Assembly (NCBI RefSeq): GCF_014698475.1
Contig: NZ_JACJTB010000017.1
Coordinates: 47,146 to 111,145, forward strand
DNA from: Nostoc spongiaeforme FACHB-130
GTDB taxonomy: Bacteria; Cyanobacteriota; Cyanobacteriia; Cyanobacteriales; Nostocaceae
Direction: 5' to 3'
Length of the DNA stretch: 64,000 nucleotides
Below the pieces are notes generated by a model, which was given only the letters and a program-made list of their open reading frames with translations, was not told where the DNA came from and ran no database searches. Positions 35,701 to 43,723 of the stretch are shown piece by piece (position 1 is the stretch's first letter; every line of letters begins with the position of its first letter). A program made the position numbers and the translations under genes.

Positions 35701-36804
35701 AAACTCAGCATAAGTTTGATGCGCCCATCCTATACGGTTTAATTCACCACGAGATGAAAATAAACCAGTGTCTAAAACTTCTTCAATAGTTTTTCGACAA
35801 ATTTCAAACTCTCTACCCTCAAAACTTTCTGTTCCCTTGCATATCTTCTCAATCAGCACGTCATCATCTGAAACATCACCCCAATCTACATCAGTCCAAA
35901 TAGCGAATTTATTACCAAAAATTGTTATTGCTGCAATCCTGGCGGCAACAATTAAACGTTTTTGTCGCTCAATATTACCTATTAATTTTGAAGAAATGCG
36001 GCTTTTATTGCGTTCTTCACAAAGCCAGAGACATCCTTCAAAATAAAGTTCATGTAGCCTTTGATTAGGAAGAAATTGACCGCCGTTGCGATGATAAGTT
36101 TTGATAATAAACTCTAATGTAATAGGCTTAATGGCTAAAGGTACAACATTTTTCTGGTTAATTTCTTCTAGAAATGCTTCAGAGTCTTGGATACCTGCAA
36201 TTTTTGCTGCTTGACTAACATCCACACGGCGAAGCGGAGCTAGTTCATAAATTCCTACATTATCTTGACCCCAAATTTCTTTTAGTCCTTCTTCCAAAAC
36301 GGCTGGCCAAACCGCCGTTCGGCAGGCAATACGCAGATTTAATCGGTTAATTTCATTACGATAGCGTTTAAATTTATAAACCAAGAAAGTTGCTAAGTTA
36401 TCTATACGTAGCCTACACTCATCAAAACTGTCTAAAAAGATATGTAATTGATGATTACCTTTTAACCATTCATTAAATTCTAGACTTTTAAATAATTCTT
36501 CGTTTAGTGTGATTTCATTTCCAAAAGCATTGATATCTAGGGCAAGTACCTGACCACCTTGTTGTTGAATTTTACTGAAAATTCCTTTTTGTTCTGCTTC
36601 TAAAGCATGGCTTTTGCCAATTCCTGGCTCACCCAGCAGTGCTAAACATGGTAAGCCTGATATAGCTTCAAAAGTCACTAGGTCTGGATTATGGAGTTTT
36701 CCCCATTCAGTTTCGGGGTCACACAGATAACCACCACAAGACAAATTTATCTGACTTGACCGAGGACACCAAAACCGTTTCCATCCGTAATCTTGACTTG
36801 GCAT
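32785..36804 (-). CDS. large NACHT/STAND-like NTPase with helical-repeat C-terminal half, 1339 aa
   Basis: The N-terminus has GWKRFWCPRSSQINLS and a P-loop near residue 60 (LLGEPGIGKSHALE). A Walker B with extended acidic tail follows (LHIFLDSFDECRL), then IACRTAVWP (sensor-like Arg) and a winged-helix-like region, the STAND/NACHT order. Residues about 420-1200 are long alpha-helical, HEAT-like repeats. The last 130 residues start ANINSTINGDQIQHNY and form a helical tail (LVDAFDEIQQIFNRL, NPTLKNRLKAGGQAF) of a type I have seen at the ends of many cyanobacterial multidomain proteins. STAND NTPases sense ligands and often act in antiphage defence, but no N-terminal effector domain is visible here. 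AT-rich compared with its neighbours by eye. Confidence 0.75.
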   Translation of the reverse strand: MPSQDYGWKRFWCPRSSQINLSCGGYLCDPETEWGKLHNPDLVTFEAISGLPCLALLGEPGIGKSHALEAEQKGIFSKIQQQGGQVLALDINAFGNEITLNEELFKSLEFNEWLKGNHQLHIFLDSFDECRLRIDNLATFLVYKFKRYRNEINRLNLRIACRTAVWPAVLEEGLKEIWGQDNVGIYELAPLRRVDVSQAAKIAGIQDSEAFLEEINQKNVVPLAIKPITLEFIIKTYHRNGGQFLPNQRLHELYFEGCLWLCEERNKSRISSKLIGNIERQKRLIVAARIAAITIFGNKFAIWTDVDWGDVSDDDVLIEKICKGTESFEGREFEICRKTIEEVLDTGLFSSRGELNRIGWAHQTYAEFLAAWYLIQHNTPLNQVLKLISSPEDSGNRLIPQLHETAAWLSSMRKDVLEEIMKTDPDVLLQSDIPADDEIRSAIVENLLKKYEQEKLNLYGKSYPRYDKLQHSGLATQLLPYIYDSSKPNDARDVAIDIAEACNVNELQDELVNLALDSSQYINIRASAANAIVTLGNASIKLRLKPLAIGQIPEDEDDQLKGYALRATWPEHLTAEELFNILTPPKRRNFAGAYCVFLDFELAEKLQPTDLLVALSWVVKQDIRCFEDPFERLADVIMLKAWEHFELPGIAEYFVQASLIQWKEYQEIMTSDNELKNIFKACIINDVDKRRNFINQAVIQILLSGEDSYFVLSGLTDNILQSEDVLWMLGKLQNIDSQEERIWSRLMQWSFNRKDEDQVYAIYIATQTNNILCEEFAFYFSAIDLDSEVAQIEKAEYQRRQQLSEDRQNSPLSPPPKERIILLLEQMDLGNLSAWWQLHLEMSLKPDSRFYNHEFESDLTKLPGWEEADVKTRKRIINGAKKYIKEYNQVVYNWIGTNTFDRPALSGCRALQLLLKETPEFLDTLSSEVWQRWASVIVAFPNNSQREQYYIELVKLAYINAPTETLNTLMLIIDKENEEHDYISIIYRFEKCWDERFKAAVLEKAKDVVLKPKCLTQLLEELLKHESTEARKFAQSLVYIPLPLEEEAYQKAVLAAKELVGCAEPVSWEIVWSAIQQDTNFGREVFEAVANRYSHGVYLPITEKQLADLYIWLVQQYPHAEDPRHDGVHLVGVRESIAGFRDNVLTQLRETGTSQACSEIERISEQFHELTWLKRTLFNAKNVMRRKNWQQLQPEEILQIVSNKIESQPTHIQAINLIMQDANNPIINFNNLVNAANINSTINGDQIQHNYAPKQNLVDAFDEIQQIFNRLTENHQPSTEIEKQKVVTAAIEQVNQNPTLKNRLKAGGQAFIFEALQKASDQWWVSPFVKAIEAGIKGE

Positions 36805-37174
36805 TTTTACCGTTAAGAGAATGAGAACATTTTTACTATACTAACTTCACTAAGTTTTCAGTGTTTACGGTTTAGTAATCAGATTTTTTGTATAAAATAC
36901 TGCTGCGCTGCGATCGCCTATTTAACTTCAGCTTTTAACCTTTGAACTCGGAACACCAAGTTTTTTACTAGGAATTTCGCCTTTTGAACTCGGAATGTCG
37001 AGCAATTTACTCCAAGACCCAAGGGCTAGGTGCAAGATATGTTTATAGCAATGCTATTGGACTAATATTGAATTTCTGAAAAAAATCCGTACCACCCAAA
37101 ATCACTCATTCATACTACGCCCGCCGTCTAAAGTCGATTCCTGGGTTAAAATCCACATATTGAGGAGTTGGAAT
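36805..37174. other. intergenic region between the NTPase and PD-(D/E)XK-like genes
   Basis: About 370 bases between divergent genes. TTTGAACTCGGAA occurs twice (36951 and 36992), each followed within a few bases by a CAAGTTTTT or GAGCAATTTACT word, suggesting a tandem duplication. GGGCTAGGTGCAAGATATG (37022) is a fragment of the repeat ending at 20807. No ORF. Confidence 0.5.
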
Positions 37175-37792
37175 ATGACTAAAATATTACAACCAGGACA
37201 AAGCTACACTTTTAGTAATTACTTCCAAATGTCCTTTCCAGTAGAAGATATATTAAAAGAGCTTGACTACAATTATACTAGTCAAAAATTAGACTTACCT
37301 GTTGTCGAGAATCTTCCCAGTAGCTTTGAGCAGTTAAATACAACTATCAACAGAAATCTGCGGCTGACTAGTTTGTTGACAGAGGATGCCAGAAAACAAG
37401 CGGCGATCGCTCCGATATTATTCGAGGTGTGCGATTATTATCAAACTAAGCTGAACATTGAGTATCCGGTGAATGCCGGTGAATACTTAAAAGGCACATT
37501 AGATTATTACATCAAAAACAGCAAAGAATTGTTAGTGGTGGAAGCTAAAAATGCTGACTTGACCAGGGGTTTTACTCAACTAGCTGTAGAGTTGATAGCA
37601 TTGGCAAAAATTAATGAGTCGGAATCAACCAAGATTTATGGTGCGGTAACAATTGGTAATATCTGGAAGTTTGGTTTTCTAGAGCAGCAAAATAATTTAA
37701 TTTATGAGGATTTAAATTTTTACATAGTACCAGATCAGCTAGAAATATTGTTCAAAATATTACTAGGGTTGCTGGGGAAACCTGCTGTATAA
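37175..37792 (+). CDS. PD-(D/E)XK-like protein of unknown function, 205 aa
   Basis: The ATG at 37175 is chosen because GAGGAG lies 7 bases upstream, and the in-frame TTG at 37160 would precede that site. The centre of the protein has GTLDYYIKNSKELLVVEAKNADLTRGFTQL. The Asp followed by Glu-x-Lys on the next strand and a Gln-rich helix fits the nuclease-like PD-(D/E)XK fold (core D...EAK). Otherwise it is not recognised. It has no membrane segment. It is divergent from the NACHT-like gene 370 bases away, so a functional link is possible but unproven. A strong terminator follows. Confidence 0.7.
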   Translation: MTKILQPGQSYTFSNYFQMSFPVEDILKELDYNYTSQKLDLPVVENLPSSFEQLNTTINRNLRLTSLLTEDARKQAAIAPILFEVCDYYQTKLNIEYPVNAGEYLKGTLDYYIKNSKELLVVEAKNADLTRGFTQLAVELIALAKINESESTKIYGAVTIGNIWKFGFLEQQNNLIYEDLNFYIVPDQLEILFKILLGLLGKPAV

Positions 37793-37813
37793 TAAAGACA
37801 ATATAAAACAAAA

Positions 37814-37837
37814 AAAGACACGAAATTTCGTGTCTTT
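37814..37837. terminator. terminator palindrome between convergent genes
   Basis: AAAGACACGAAA (37814-37825) and TTTCGTGTCTTT (37826-37837) make a 24-base perfect palindrome. On the minus strand a T-run follows (complement of the A-run 37806-37813), a good terminator for murG, and on the plus strand it serves the 205-residue gene less strongly. Confidence 0.85.
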
Positions 37838-37863
37838 ACAGCAAACCTTCTCGACGGAATTGT

Positions 37864-38937
37864 TTAAGTTTCCAAGACTTCTCGCAATAAAGAAGCTAAT
37901 TTATCCGCACTATCAGGAACTGCGATCGCTTTGGCATTTTCCCCCATTTTCGTTAACTCGGCGGGATTTTGCAATAACTGTAAAACTTGAGTTTGCAATT
38001 TTTCGGCGGTTAACTCTGATTGTTTATCAGTAATTGCTGCGCCAGCTTTGGTAAATACCTCGGCGTTATAAGATTGATGATCTTCTGCCGCAAAGGGGTA
38101 AGGAATCAAAATTGCGGGTGTGCCACACACGGCTAATTCTGTTAAGCTACCAGCACCAGAACGACTAATTGCTAAAGTTGCACGTCGCAACAGCGCCGCC
38201 ATATTGTCATAAAAGGGTAACTCTATATATTGCGGATGTTTAAAAATCCCTGCGTCGGGATCGCGATCGCCCGTTAAATGCACAATATAAGCACCCTTAT
38301 CTAACCAAGCACTCGCCGCTTGACGGACGAATTTATTTACAGCCACAGCGCCTTGACTACCCCCAAAAACCACAATTAACGGCGCATTCTCCGGGATAGC
38401 TAAATCTAGCGGGGGAACTTCTGCTGCTAAAAATTGCGATCGCACTGGTGTACCAACACACACATTTTTAGCCTTGGGTAAATACTTAGCAGCCGCTTCA
38501 AACCCCAGCGCCATTGCATTGCACCAAGGGCCAAAAAACCTTGTTACCTTTCCTGGTAAAGCGTTAGATTCGTGAAAAATTACAGGTAAACCCAAAGAAC
38601 GCGCCGCAATTACCGCAGGCCCAGCAATATAACCGCCTGTAGTAAACACCCCTTGAAATTTCCCCTGTTTGAGAATTCGTCGAACTTCTATAATCGAACC
38701 AGTGAGTTTACCCAAAATCTTTAGAGATGCAAGTCCGAACCCTTGCTGGAACCCTTCAACTTCAATAATATTCAAGGGATACTGTTTGGGAACAAGTTGC
38801 GTTTCTAGTCGATTCGGCACACCCAACCATTCAATTTCATAGTTTGGCAGTTTTTCTGCCAGTGCGATCGCCGGAAACAAATGTCCACCAGTCCCACTGG
38901 CAGCTATGAGTAATCTTATCGGTGCGTTTGTCATCAA
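37864..38937 (-). CDS. murG: UDP-N-acetylglucosamine transferase MurG
   Basis: A 357-residue GT28 glycosyltransferase. The N-terminal domain begins RLLIAASGTGGHLFPAIALAEKL, with the family's Gly-rich loop. The C-terminal UDP-GlcNAc domain has VVFGGSQGAVAVNKFV, ISRSGAGSLTELAVCGTPAILIPYPFAAEDHQ. MurG adds GlcNAc to lipid I to give lipid II on the inner face of the cytoplasmic membrane in peptidoglycan synthesis. Complete length. It is a single gene outside a dcw cluster, as usual in cyanobacteria, and divergent from the secreted-protein gene. Confidence 0.96.
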   Translation of the reverse strand: MMTNAPIRLLIAASGTGGHLFPAIALAEKLPNYEIEWLGVPNRLETQLVPKQYPLNIIEVEGFQQGFGLASLKILGKLTGSIIEVRRILKQGKFQGVFTTGGYIAGPAVIAARSLGLPVIFHESNALPGKVTRFFGPWCNAMALGFEAAAKYLPKAKNVCVGTPVRSQFLAAEVPPLDLAIPENAPLIVVFGGSQGAVAVNKFVRQAASAWLDKGAYIVHLTGDRDPDAGIFKHPQYIELPFYDNMAALLRRATLAISRSGAGSLTELAVCGTPAILIPYPFAAEDHQSYNAEVFTKAGAAITDKQSELTAEKLQTQVLQLLQNPAELTKMGENAKAIAVPDSADKLASLLREVLET

Positions 38938-38991
38938 ACCTCTACCGTTTAGCGCCTAGCTTAACTAAGATAAAACAATTTCCCGACCTTC

Positions 38992-39828
38992 ATGAATAAA
39001 ATCAGTAAACTGTTACCAATGACTAACATTATTCCTATATTCTGCAAACGCCAACCCCGATTTTTAACTCCAAGTTGGCTGTTATTATCGCTACTCACAC
39101 TTGGTTTAACTAGCAGTTTACACAGTGTGCAAGCCGCTACTCCCCAAGCTGCACCAGCAGAAATAAATAATTTACTAACGCAAATTGATACAGCCGCTAG
39201 TAAAAGCAATGCTCAAGCCGTACTTCAATTTTATAGTCCCAATTTTACCAATGGAGATGGCTTAAACCGTACAAACTTGGAAAAAGCCCTGGTGAGTCTG
39301 TGGAAACAATACCCCCAATTACGCTACACCACCAAACTGCAATCGTGGAAATCTGAAGGTAATGCCATTATTGCCGAAACAGTCACTAACATTTCTAGCG
39401 CCCCATCCACTAACGCTAATAACTTGTCGCTAAATGCCACAATTACATCTCGTCAAAGAATTGCAGGCGGCAAAATTGTCAGTCAAGAAATCTTAGGCGA
39501 ACGGACTTTGATTACTAGAGGTAATCAGCCACCCCAACTAGACATTAAATTACCCCAGCAGGTAAAAGTTGGGCAGCAGTATAGTTTTGATGCCATTGTG
39601 AAAGAACCATTGGGAGAGGATTTTCTGCTAGGGGCAGCAATGGAAGAACCAGTCAAAATCGAAAAATATCTCAATCCCGCACCTTTAGATTTGCAATTAC
39701 TCACATCCGGCGGCATCTTTAAAGTTGGACGCGCCCCAGCAACACCCGGTAATCATTGGATTTCCGCCGTAGTTGTTCGCGGTGAAGGAATCACAATGGT
39801 AAGTCAGCGTTTAAGAGTGGTGAAATAA
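38992..39828 (+). CDS. exported protein with NTF2-like domain, function unknown
   Basis: A 278-residue protein with a basic N-region then a hydrophobic stretch (LLLSLLTLGLTSSLHSVQAA) that reads as a signal peptide with cleavage after AQA-like VQAA. Residues about 55-165 (INNLLTQIDTAASKSNAQAVLQFYSPNF, LEKALVSLWKQYPQLRY) have the SnoaL/NTF2-like helix-sheet pattern, followed by a beta-rich domain ending in GNHWISAVVVRGEGITMVSQRLRVV. It is probably periplasmic. Starts at 38992 or the Met codon 9 residues later are both possible. Confidence 0.75.
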   Translation: MNKISKLLPMTNIIPIFCKRQPRFLTPSWLLLSLLTLGLTSSLHSVQAATPQAAPAEINNLLTQIDTAASKSNAQAVLQFYSPNFTNGDGLNRTNLEKALVSLWKQYPQLRYTTKLQSWKSEGNAIIAETVTNISSAPSTNANNLSLNATITSRQRIAGGKIVSQEILGERTLITRGNQPPQLDIKLPQQVKVGQQYSFDAIVKEPLGEDFLLGAAMEEPVKIEKYLNPAPLDLQLLTSGGIFKVGRAPATPGNHWISAVVVRGEGITMVSQRLRVVK

Positions 39829-39854
39829 AGTCTGAAGTCTGAAGTCTGAAGCAC

Positions 39855-40011
39855 ATAGCCCTCAGACTGATACCAATTCACTAAAATTCTGATACAGATC
39901 CAAACCCAGAAACCCTTGTCAGGTTAGGATTTATCAATTGCAAATTGCGAATTGCGAATTGTGAATTGGTATGAAGTCTGGGGCTATACAAACTAAACCC
40001 GCCTGCGCGGG
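39855..40011. repeat. palindromic repeat interrupted by a 103-bp MITE
   Basis: The left piece ATAGCCCTCAGACTG (39855-39869) and the right piece GAAGTCTGGGGCTATACAAACTAAACCC followed by GCCTGCGCGGG (39973-40011) are the two halves of the element seen whole at 28611-28748. The MITE at 39870-39972 sits exactly at the centre of its CAGACTGAAGTCTG palindrome. Upstream, GTCTGAA is repeated three times (39831-39851). Confidence 0.85.
39870..39972. mobile_element. 103-bp MITE, ATACCAATTCAC ends, copy 1
   Basis: Ends ATACCAATTCAC (39870-39881) and GTGAATTGGTAT (39961-39972) are perfect 12-bp inverted repeats. The copy at 56490-56592 has the same length and differs at about five positions. The interior includes GATACAGATCCAAACCCAG and GCGAATTGCGAATT repeats. 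No coding capacity. At this site a G appears on both sides of the insert, so any target duplication is very short. Confidence 0.88.
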
Positions 40012-40094
40012 TTTGATATCCTTCAATCTTCACCTTGGTCAATAGTTCAGAATTATTGGACAATGGACACTGGACTATTGACTTTTGACTAACA

Positions 40095-40868
40095 ATGATT
40101 TCTCTACAAAATCAAATTGTGTTAATTACTGGCGCAAGCAGTGGAATTGGTACTGCTTGTGCCAAAGTTTTTGCTGGTGCTGGTGCAAAGTTGATTTTAG
40201 CGGCGCGGCGGCTGGAACGTTTGCAGCAGTTAGCAGATAACTTAAACCAAGAATTGGGGACAGCAACTCATTTGTTACAGCTAGATGTGCGCGATCGCTC
40301 TGCGGTAGAATCAGCAATTAATCATCTGCCTGCTGAATGGTCGAATATAGATATTCTCATCAACAATGCTGGTTTGAGTCGCAGTTTAGATAAGCTGCAT
40401 GAAGGCGACTTTCAAGACTGGGAAGAAATGATTGATACCAATATCAAAGGTTTGCTTTACCTCACCCGCTACGTTGTTCCCGGAATGGTCAGCCGTGGTC
40501 GTGGTCATGTGGTCAATCTTGGTTCCATCGCCGGACATCAAACTTATCCCGGTGGTAATGTTTACTGTGCAACCAAAGCTGCGGTTAAGGCAATTTCCGA
40601 AGGTTTAAAACAAGACTTGTTAGGTACTCCAGTCCGCATCACTTCTGTTGATCCTGGGATGGTAGAAACAGAATTTAGTGAAGTGCGGTTTCATGGCGAC
40701 GCAGAACGCGCCAAGCGAGTTTATCAAGGCGTAAATCCCTTAACGGCTGATGATATTGCTGATGTGATATTTTTCTGCACCACGCGATCGCCCCACGTTA
40801 ACATTAACGAAGTCATCCTTATGCCAGTAGATCAAGCCAGCGCCACTCTCGTTCATCGTCATAGTTAA
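40095..40868 (+). CDS. short-chain dehydrogenase/reductase, YdfG-like
   Basis: A 257-residue classical SDR with the NAD(P)-binding motif ITGASSGIGTACA, an RR after the second strand (LAARRLERL) favouring NADP, LINNAGLSRS, the catalytic Ser in NLGSIAGHQTYPGG, the YCATK active-site Tyr/Lys, and VDPGMVETEFSEVRF. The PGMVETEFS segment resembles YdfG/serine 3-dehydrogenase enzymes, which oxidise 3-hydroxy acids or serine. The physiological substrate cannot be deduced. Gene alone. Confidence 0.9.
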   Translation: MISLQNQIVLITGASSGIGTACAKVFAGAGAKLILAARRLERLQQLADNLNQELGTATHLLQLDVRDRSAVESAINHLPAEWSNIDILINNAGLSRSLDKLHEGDFQDWEEMIDTNIKGLLYLTRYVVPGMVSRGRGHVVNLGSIAGHQTYPGGNVYCATKAAVKAISEGLKQDLLGTPVRITSVDPGMVETEFSEVRFHGDAERAKRVYQGVNPLTADDIADVIFFCTTRSPHVNINEVILMPVDQASATLVHRHS

Positions 40869-41112
40869 GTAATTTATAATACAGCCAAAATTTTATACTT
40901 AGAAATTTACTAGATATGTAGGTTGCTTGAAACGAAGCCGAACATAACAAATACATTGTTTAAACTTTTGGCTTTTGTTTATCAACCTACATTTGTATTA
41001 TTTAAAATCAGTATATTTATTAACATTATACTTAAAATTTTAGTAACTACTTGCAACTCATACTCATTTCGACTATGATTTATTTAAATAAATCAAATAA
41101 ATCATCCCAGCT

Positions 41113-41886
41113 ATGGAGAGCCTTGTTATCGGTGTATTTGCTAGTCTAGGAGCCGGACTAGCTACAGCCATCGGAGCCTTACCTGTTTTACTCCCAATTA
41201 ACTTGACGCAACGAGTACAGGGAATCATGCTGGGGTTTGGTGGGGGAGTGATGTTAGCGGCCACATCCTTTTCATTAATTATTCCAGGAACAGAAGCCGC
41301 GATGGCTCAAGGTTTATCCCAAACAAATGCAGCATTAATTATTGTTGCAGGGATGTTGTTAGGAGGAGCATTCCTCCAACTAGCTCATCGTTTTTTACCC
41401 CATGAACACTTTTTTAAAGGCAAAGAAAACTGTCGTGGCAATAATCTGAAGCGAATTTGGCTTTTTATTGCCGCAATTACTATTCACAACTTCCCCGAAG
41501 GACTAGCCGTCGGCGTGAATTTTGGCACTAATAATATTAGTGATGGCATTCCCGTAGCCTTGGGAATTGGCTTACAAAATATTCCCGAAGGTTTAGTAGT
41601 TGCCTTATCATTAGTTGCTGAGAAATATTCAGCCACTTATGCTTTATGGATTTCTTTACTCACAGGTTTAGTCGAACCCATTGGTGGTCTAATTGGTGCT
41701 GGTGTAGTGAGTATTGCTAGTTTTGTTTTACCTTGGGCAATGGCATTTGCAGCCGGAGCAATGTTATTTGTCATTAGTGATGAAATCATCCCCGAATCAC
41801 ATCGCAAAGGCTTAGAAAAAGAAGGAACATTCGGTGTCATGTTTGGCTTTGTAGTGATGATGTTTTTAGATATTGCCCTGGGATAA
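41113..41886 (+). CDS. ZIP-family divalent metal transporter
   Basis: A 257-residue membrane protein with about eight helices. The metal-path motifs are HNFPEGLAVGVNFG in helix 4 and GIGLQNIPEGLVVAL in helix 5, the ZIP signature (with Gln-Asn in place of His in helix 5). A His/Glu-containing cytosolic loop (LAHRFLPHEHFFKGKE) lies between helices 3 and 4. This is the ZupT-like/GufA type, importing zinc, iron or manganese across the cytoplasmic membrane. Metal specificity cannot be read. A DEIIPESHRKG loop near the C-terminus is typical of the GufA group. Confidence 0.9.
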   Translation: MESLVIGVFASLGAGLATAIGALPVLLPINLTQRVQGIMLGFGGGVMLAATSFSLIIPGTEAAMAQGLSQTNAALIIVAGMLLGGAFLQLAHRFLPHEHFFKGKENCRGNNLKRIWLFIAAITIHNFPEGLAVGVNFGTNNISDGIPVALGIGLQNIPEGLVVALSLVAEKYSATYALWISLLTGLVEPIGGLIGAGVVSIASFVLPWAMAFAAGAMLFVISDEIIPESHRKGLEKEGTFGVMFGFVVMMFLDIALG

Positions 41887-42005
41887 TTTAGCTAGTGAGA
41901 AAGTTAAATAACTAGTTAATTTGTCATTGGTAAAAATTTGATTTTATTTCTAAACAAACAGTACAGCTAAAAATACAGTTTCCTATTCCTAAAAAGGAGC
42001 GAATT

Positions 42006-42401
42006 ATGAACTTCACTCGCTTTGAACATCTTAACCTTGCTTGCAAAGACATTGCAGCCAGCCAAAAATTTTATCAAACTCTATTTCCTGATTGGTATGT
42101 ACGTGCTGAAGGTGTGTATAACGGTAGTCGTTGGTTACATTTTGGTAATGACCAATTTTATTTAACTTTGAATGATGATTCAGAGCAGAATCGAGTGTCA
42201 CAACCCTACGAAAGCATTGGTATTAATCACGTCGGCTTTGTCATTAAAGACGGTGAAGCAATGCAAAAATTACTAGAAAACGCGGGGATTGAATATTACA
42301 CACTGACAGCACCAGAAACCAAGCACAGAATCTATGTCAATGACCCCGATGGTAATGAAATTGAGTTAGTAGAATATCAACTAGATTATGCGCTGAGGTA
42401 A
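42006..42401 (+). CDS. VOC/glyoxalase-superfamily protein
   Basis: A 131-residue protein built from two beta-alpha-beta-beta-beta modules: FEHLNLACKDIAASQKFYQTLF at the start and INHVGFVIKDGEAMQKLLENAG in the second half, ending DPDGNEIELVEYQ. Metal-ligand candidates are His of FEHLNL, His of INHVGF and the Glu of EIELVEY. Such proteins include glyoxalase I, dioxygenases and resistance proteins, and the reaction here is unknown. An AAAAGGAG ribosome binding site precedes the ATG by 8 bases. Confidence 0.85.
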   Translation: MNFTRFEHLNLACKDIAASQKFYQTLFPDWYVRAEGVYNGSRWLHFGNDQFYLTLNDDSEQNRVSQPYESIGINHVGFVIKDGEAMQKLLENAGIEYYTLTAPETKHRIYVNDPDGNEIELVEYQLDYALR

Positions 42402-42513
42402 ATATAATTCCTAGGCATTACTTGTGAATTAACAAAACAGAATACATCCGCTACTTCGCCAGAATTCTCTAATTTAATTCTGTGCGAGTAGTGGTGTTTT
42501 ACCTCACGCTCTT

Positions 42514-42550
42514 ATTCTGATACTAATTCACGAAATTACGGTATCAGAAT
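42514..42550 (-). terminator. hairpin after pfkA
   Basis: ATTCTGATAC (42514-42523) and GTATCAGAAT (42541-42550) form a perfect 10-bp stem with a 17-base loop directly beside the pfkA stop. The arms resemble the CTGATAC words inside the 103-bp MITE. No T-run, so terminator function is tentative. Confidence 0.5.
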
Positions 42551-42551
42551 T

Positions 42552-43634
42552 TTACCATTCACCGACATAAGTACCTAAAGCACGGGCGCTATGTATCAAA
42601 TAACTGCCAGGATCTACGGGTGATGGGCTTTTAGCGACTACATCAGCAATGGGAACAGAGACAACTTGCCCATTTTGCCAAGCTACCATCTGGTCGTATT
42701 TTTCTTGAGCAATTAAATCTACAGCAGCTTTGCCAAAAACTGTAGCTGTGAGTCTGTCTAATGCAGAAGGAATTCCACCACGTTGAATATGTCCTAAAAC
42801 TGAAACTCGTGTATCTACTTCGTGGTTAGTACATTGAGTGATTTGGTCTGCAATGTATTGTCCCATGCCACATTTTAATGATGGGGATTTGTTATTGAGT
42901 TCTAAACCGCAACTGTTACCAAAATCGGCTACGCAAGGTGAAATACCTTCCGCAACGACAACAATGGCAAATTTTCGCCGCCAAGTATTTCGCAGTTCGT
43001 CCAGATGTTGGCATAAACCGGGAATTGTGTAAGTTACTTCGGGGATTAAAATTACATCTGCGCCGCCGGCAATACCGGAATGTAAAGCTAAATGTCCGGC
43101 GGTGCGTCCCATCACTTCCACAATCATGACGCGATCGTGGCTGGCGGCGGTAAATGTGAGACGATTGAGAGCATCAACAATTGTATTGACAGCAGTATCA
43201 AATCCGATCGCTCTTTCTGTTAAAGCAACATCATTGTCTATAGTTTTGGGAATCGTAATTAAATTCCAATTGCCAAGGGTCGCTAGTTGATGGATGATAT
43301 TCATACTGCCATCACCACCAATGGCAATTAAGGCATCTAATTTTAACTCTGCATAACCAGCAATCATCTCACTAGCACGGGCTAGGGTATCGCCTTTATT
43401 GATTGTCCCTAAAATAGTACCGCCCATATTCAGCAGGGGATCGATACCGCGCAAATCCCAACCGTGAACACTTAGTGCGATCGCTTGTCGCTCTAATAAA
43501 CCTTGTGTAGCATAAGGAATACCAACAACTTCCCAATCGTAGGTGAGTGTGGCATGACTCACAACTGCACGAATCACACAATTCAAACCCGGACAGTCGC
43601 CGCCACTAGTCAGAATACCAATACGTTTTTTCAT
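42552..43634 (-). CDS. pfkA: 6-phosphofructokinase, ATP-type by active-site residues
   Basis: A 360-residue protein starting IGILTSGGDCPGLNCVIRAV. The ATP-site motif is IAIGGDGSMNI, where Gly after Asp indicates ATP and not pyrophosphate. The fructose 6-phosphate region has PKTIDNDV, with Lys where E. coli has Gly, then TAASHDRVMIVEVMGRTAGHLA, IPEVTYTI and RVSVLGHIQRGG. This Gly/Lys combination is the group III pattern found in ATP-PFKs of actinobacteria and cyanobacteria. The enzyme phosphorylates fructose 6-phosphate in glycolysis. It is the last gene of the nifJ, ATPase, DHOD-like, pfkA run on the minus strand. Confidence 0.93.
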   Translation of the reverse strand: MKKRIGILTSGGDCPGLNCVIRAVVSHATLTYDWEVVGIPYATQGLLERQAIALSVHGWDLRGIDPLLNMGGTILGTINKGDTLARASEMIAGYAELKLDALIAIGGDGSMNIIHQLATLGNWNLITIPKTIDNDVALTERAIGFDTAVNTIVDALNRLTFTAASHDRVMIVEVMGRTAGHLALHSGIAGGADVILIPEVTYTIPGLCQHLDELRNTWRRKFAIVVVAEGISPCVADFGNSCGLELNNKSPSLKCGMGQYIADQITQCTNHEVDTRVSVLGHIQRGGIPSALDRLTATVFGKAAVDLIAQEKYDQMVAWQNGQVVSVPIADVVAKSPSPVDPGSYLIHSARALGTYVGEW

Positions 43635-43723
43635 AGTTATTTGTCAATAGTCATTGGTCATTGGTCATTTGTCCTTTGTTATTAGATGTTCTCCCTTAAC
43701 ACCCTCACTCCCCACTCCCAGCT

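Noticed and set aside
39881..40063. 60-codon minus-strand ORF
   Set aside because: It lies within the MITE and the repeat it interrupts.
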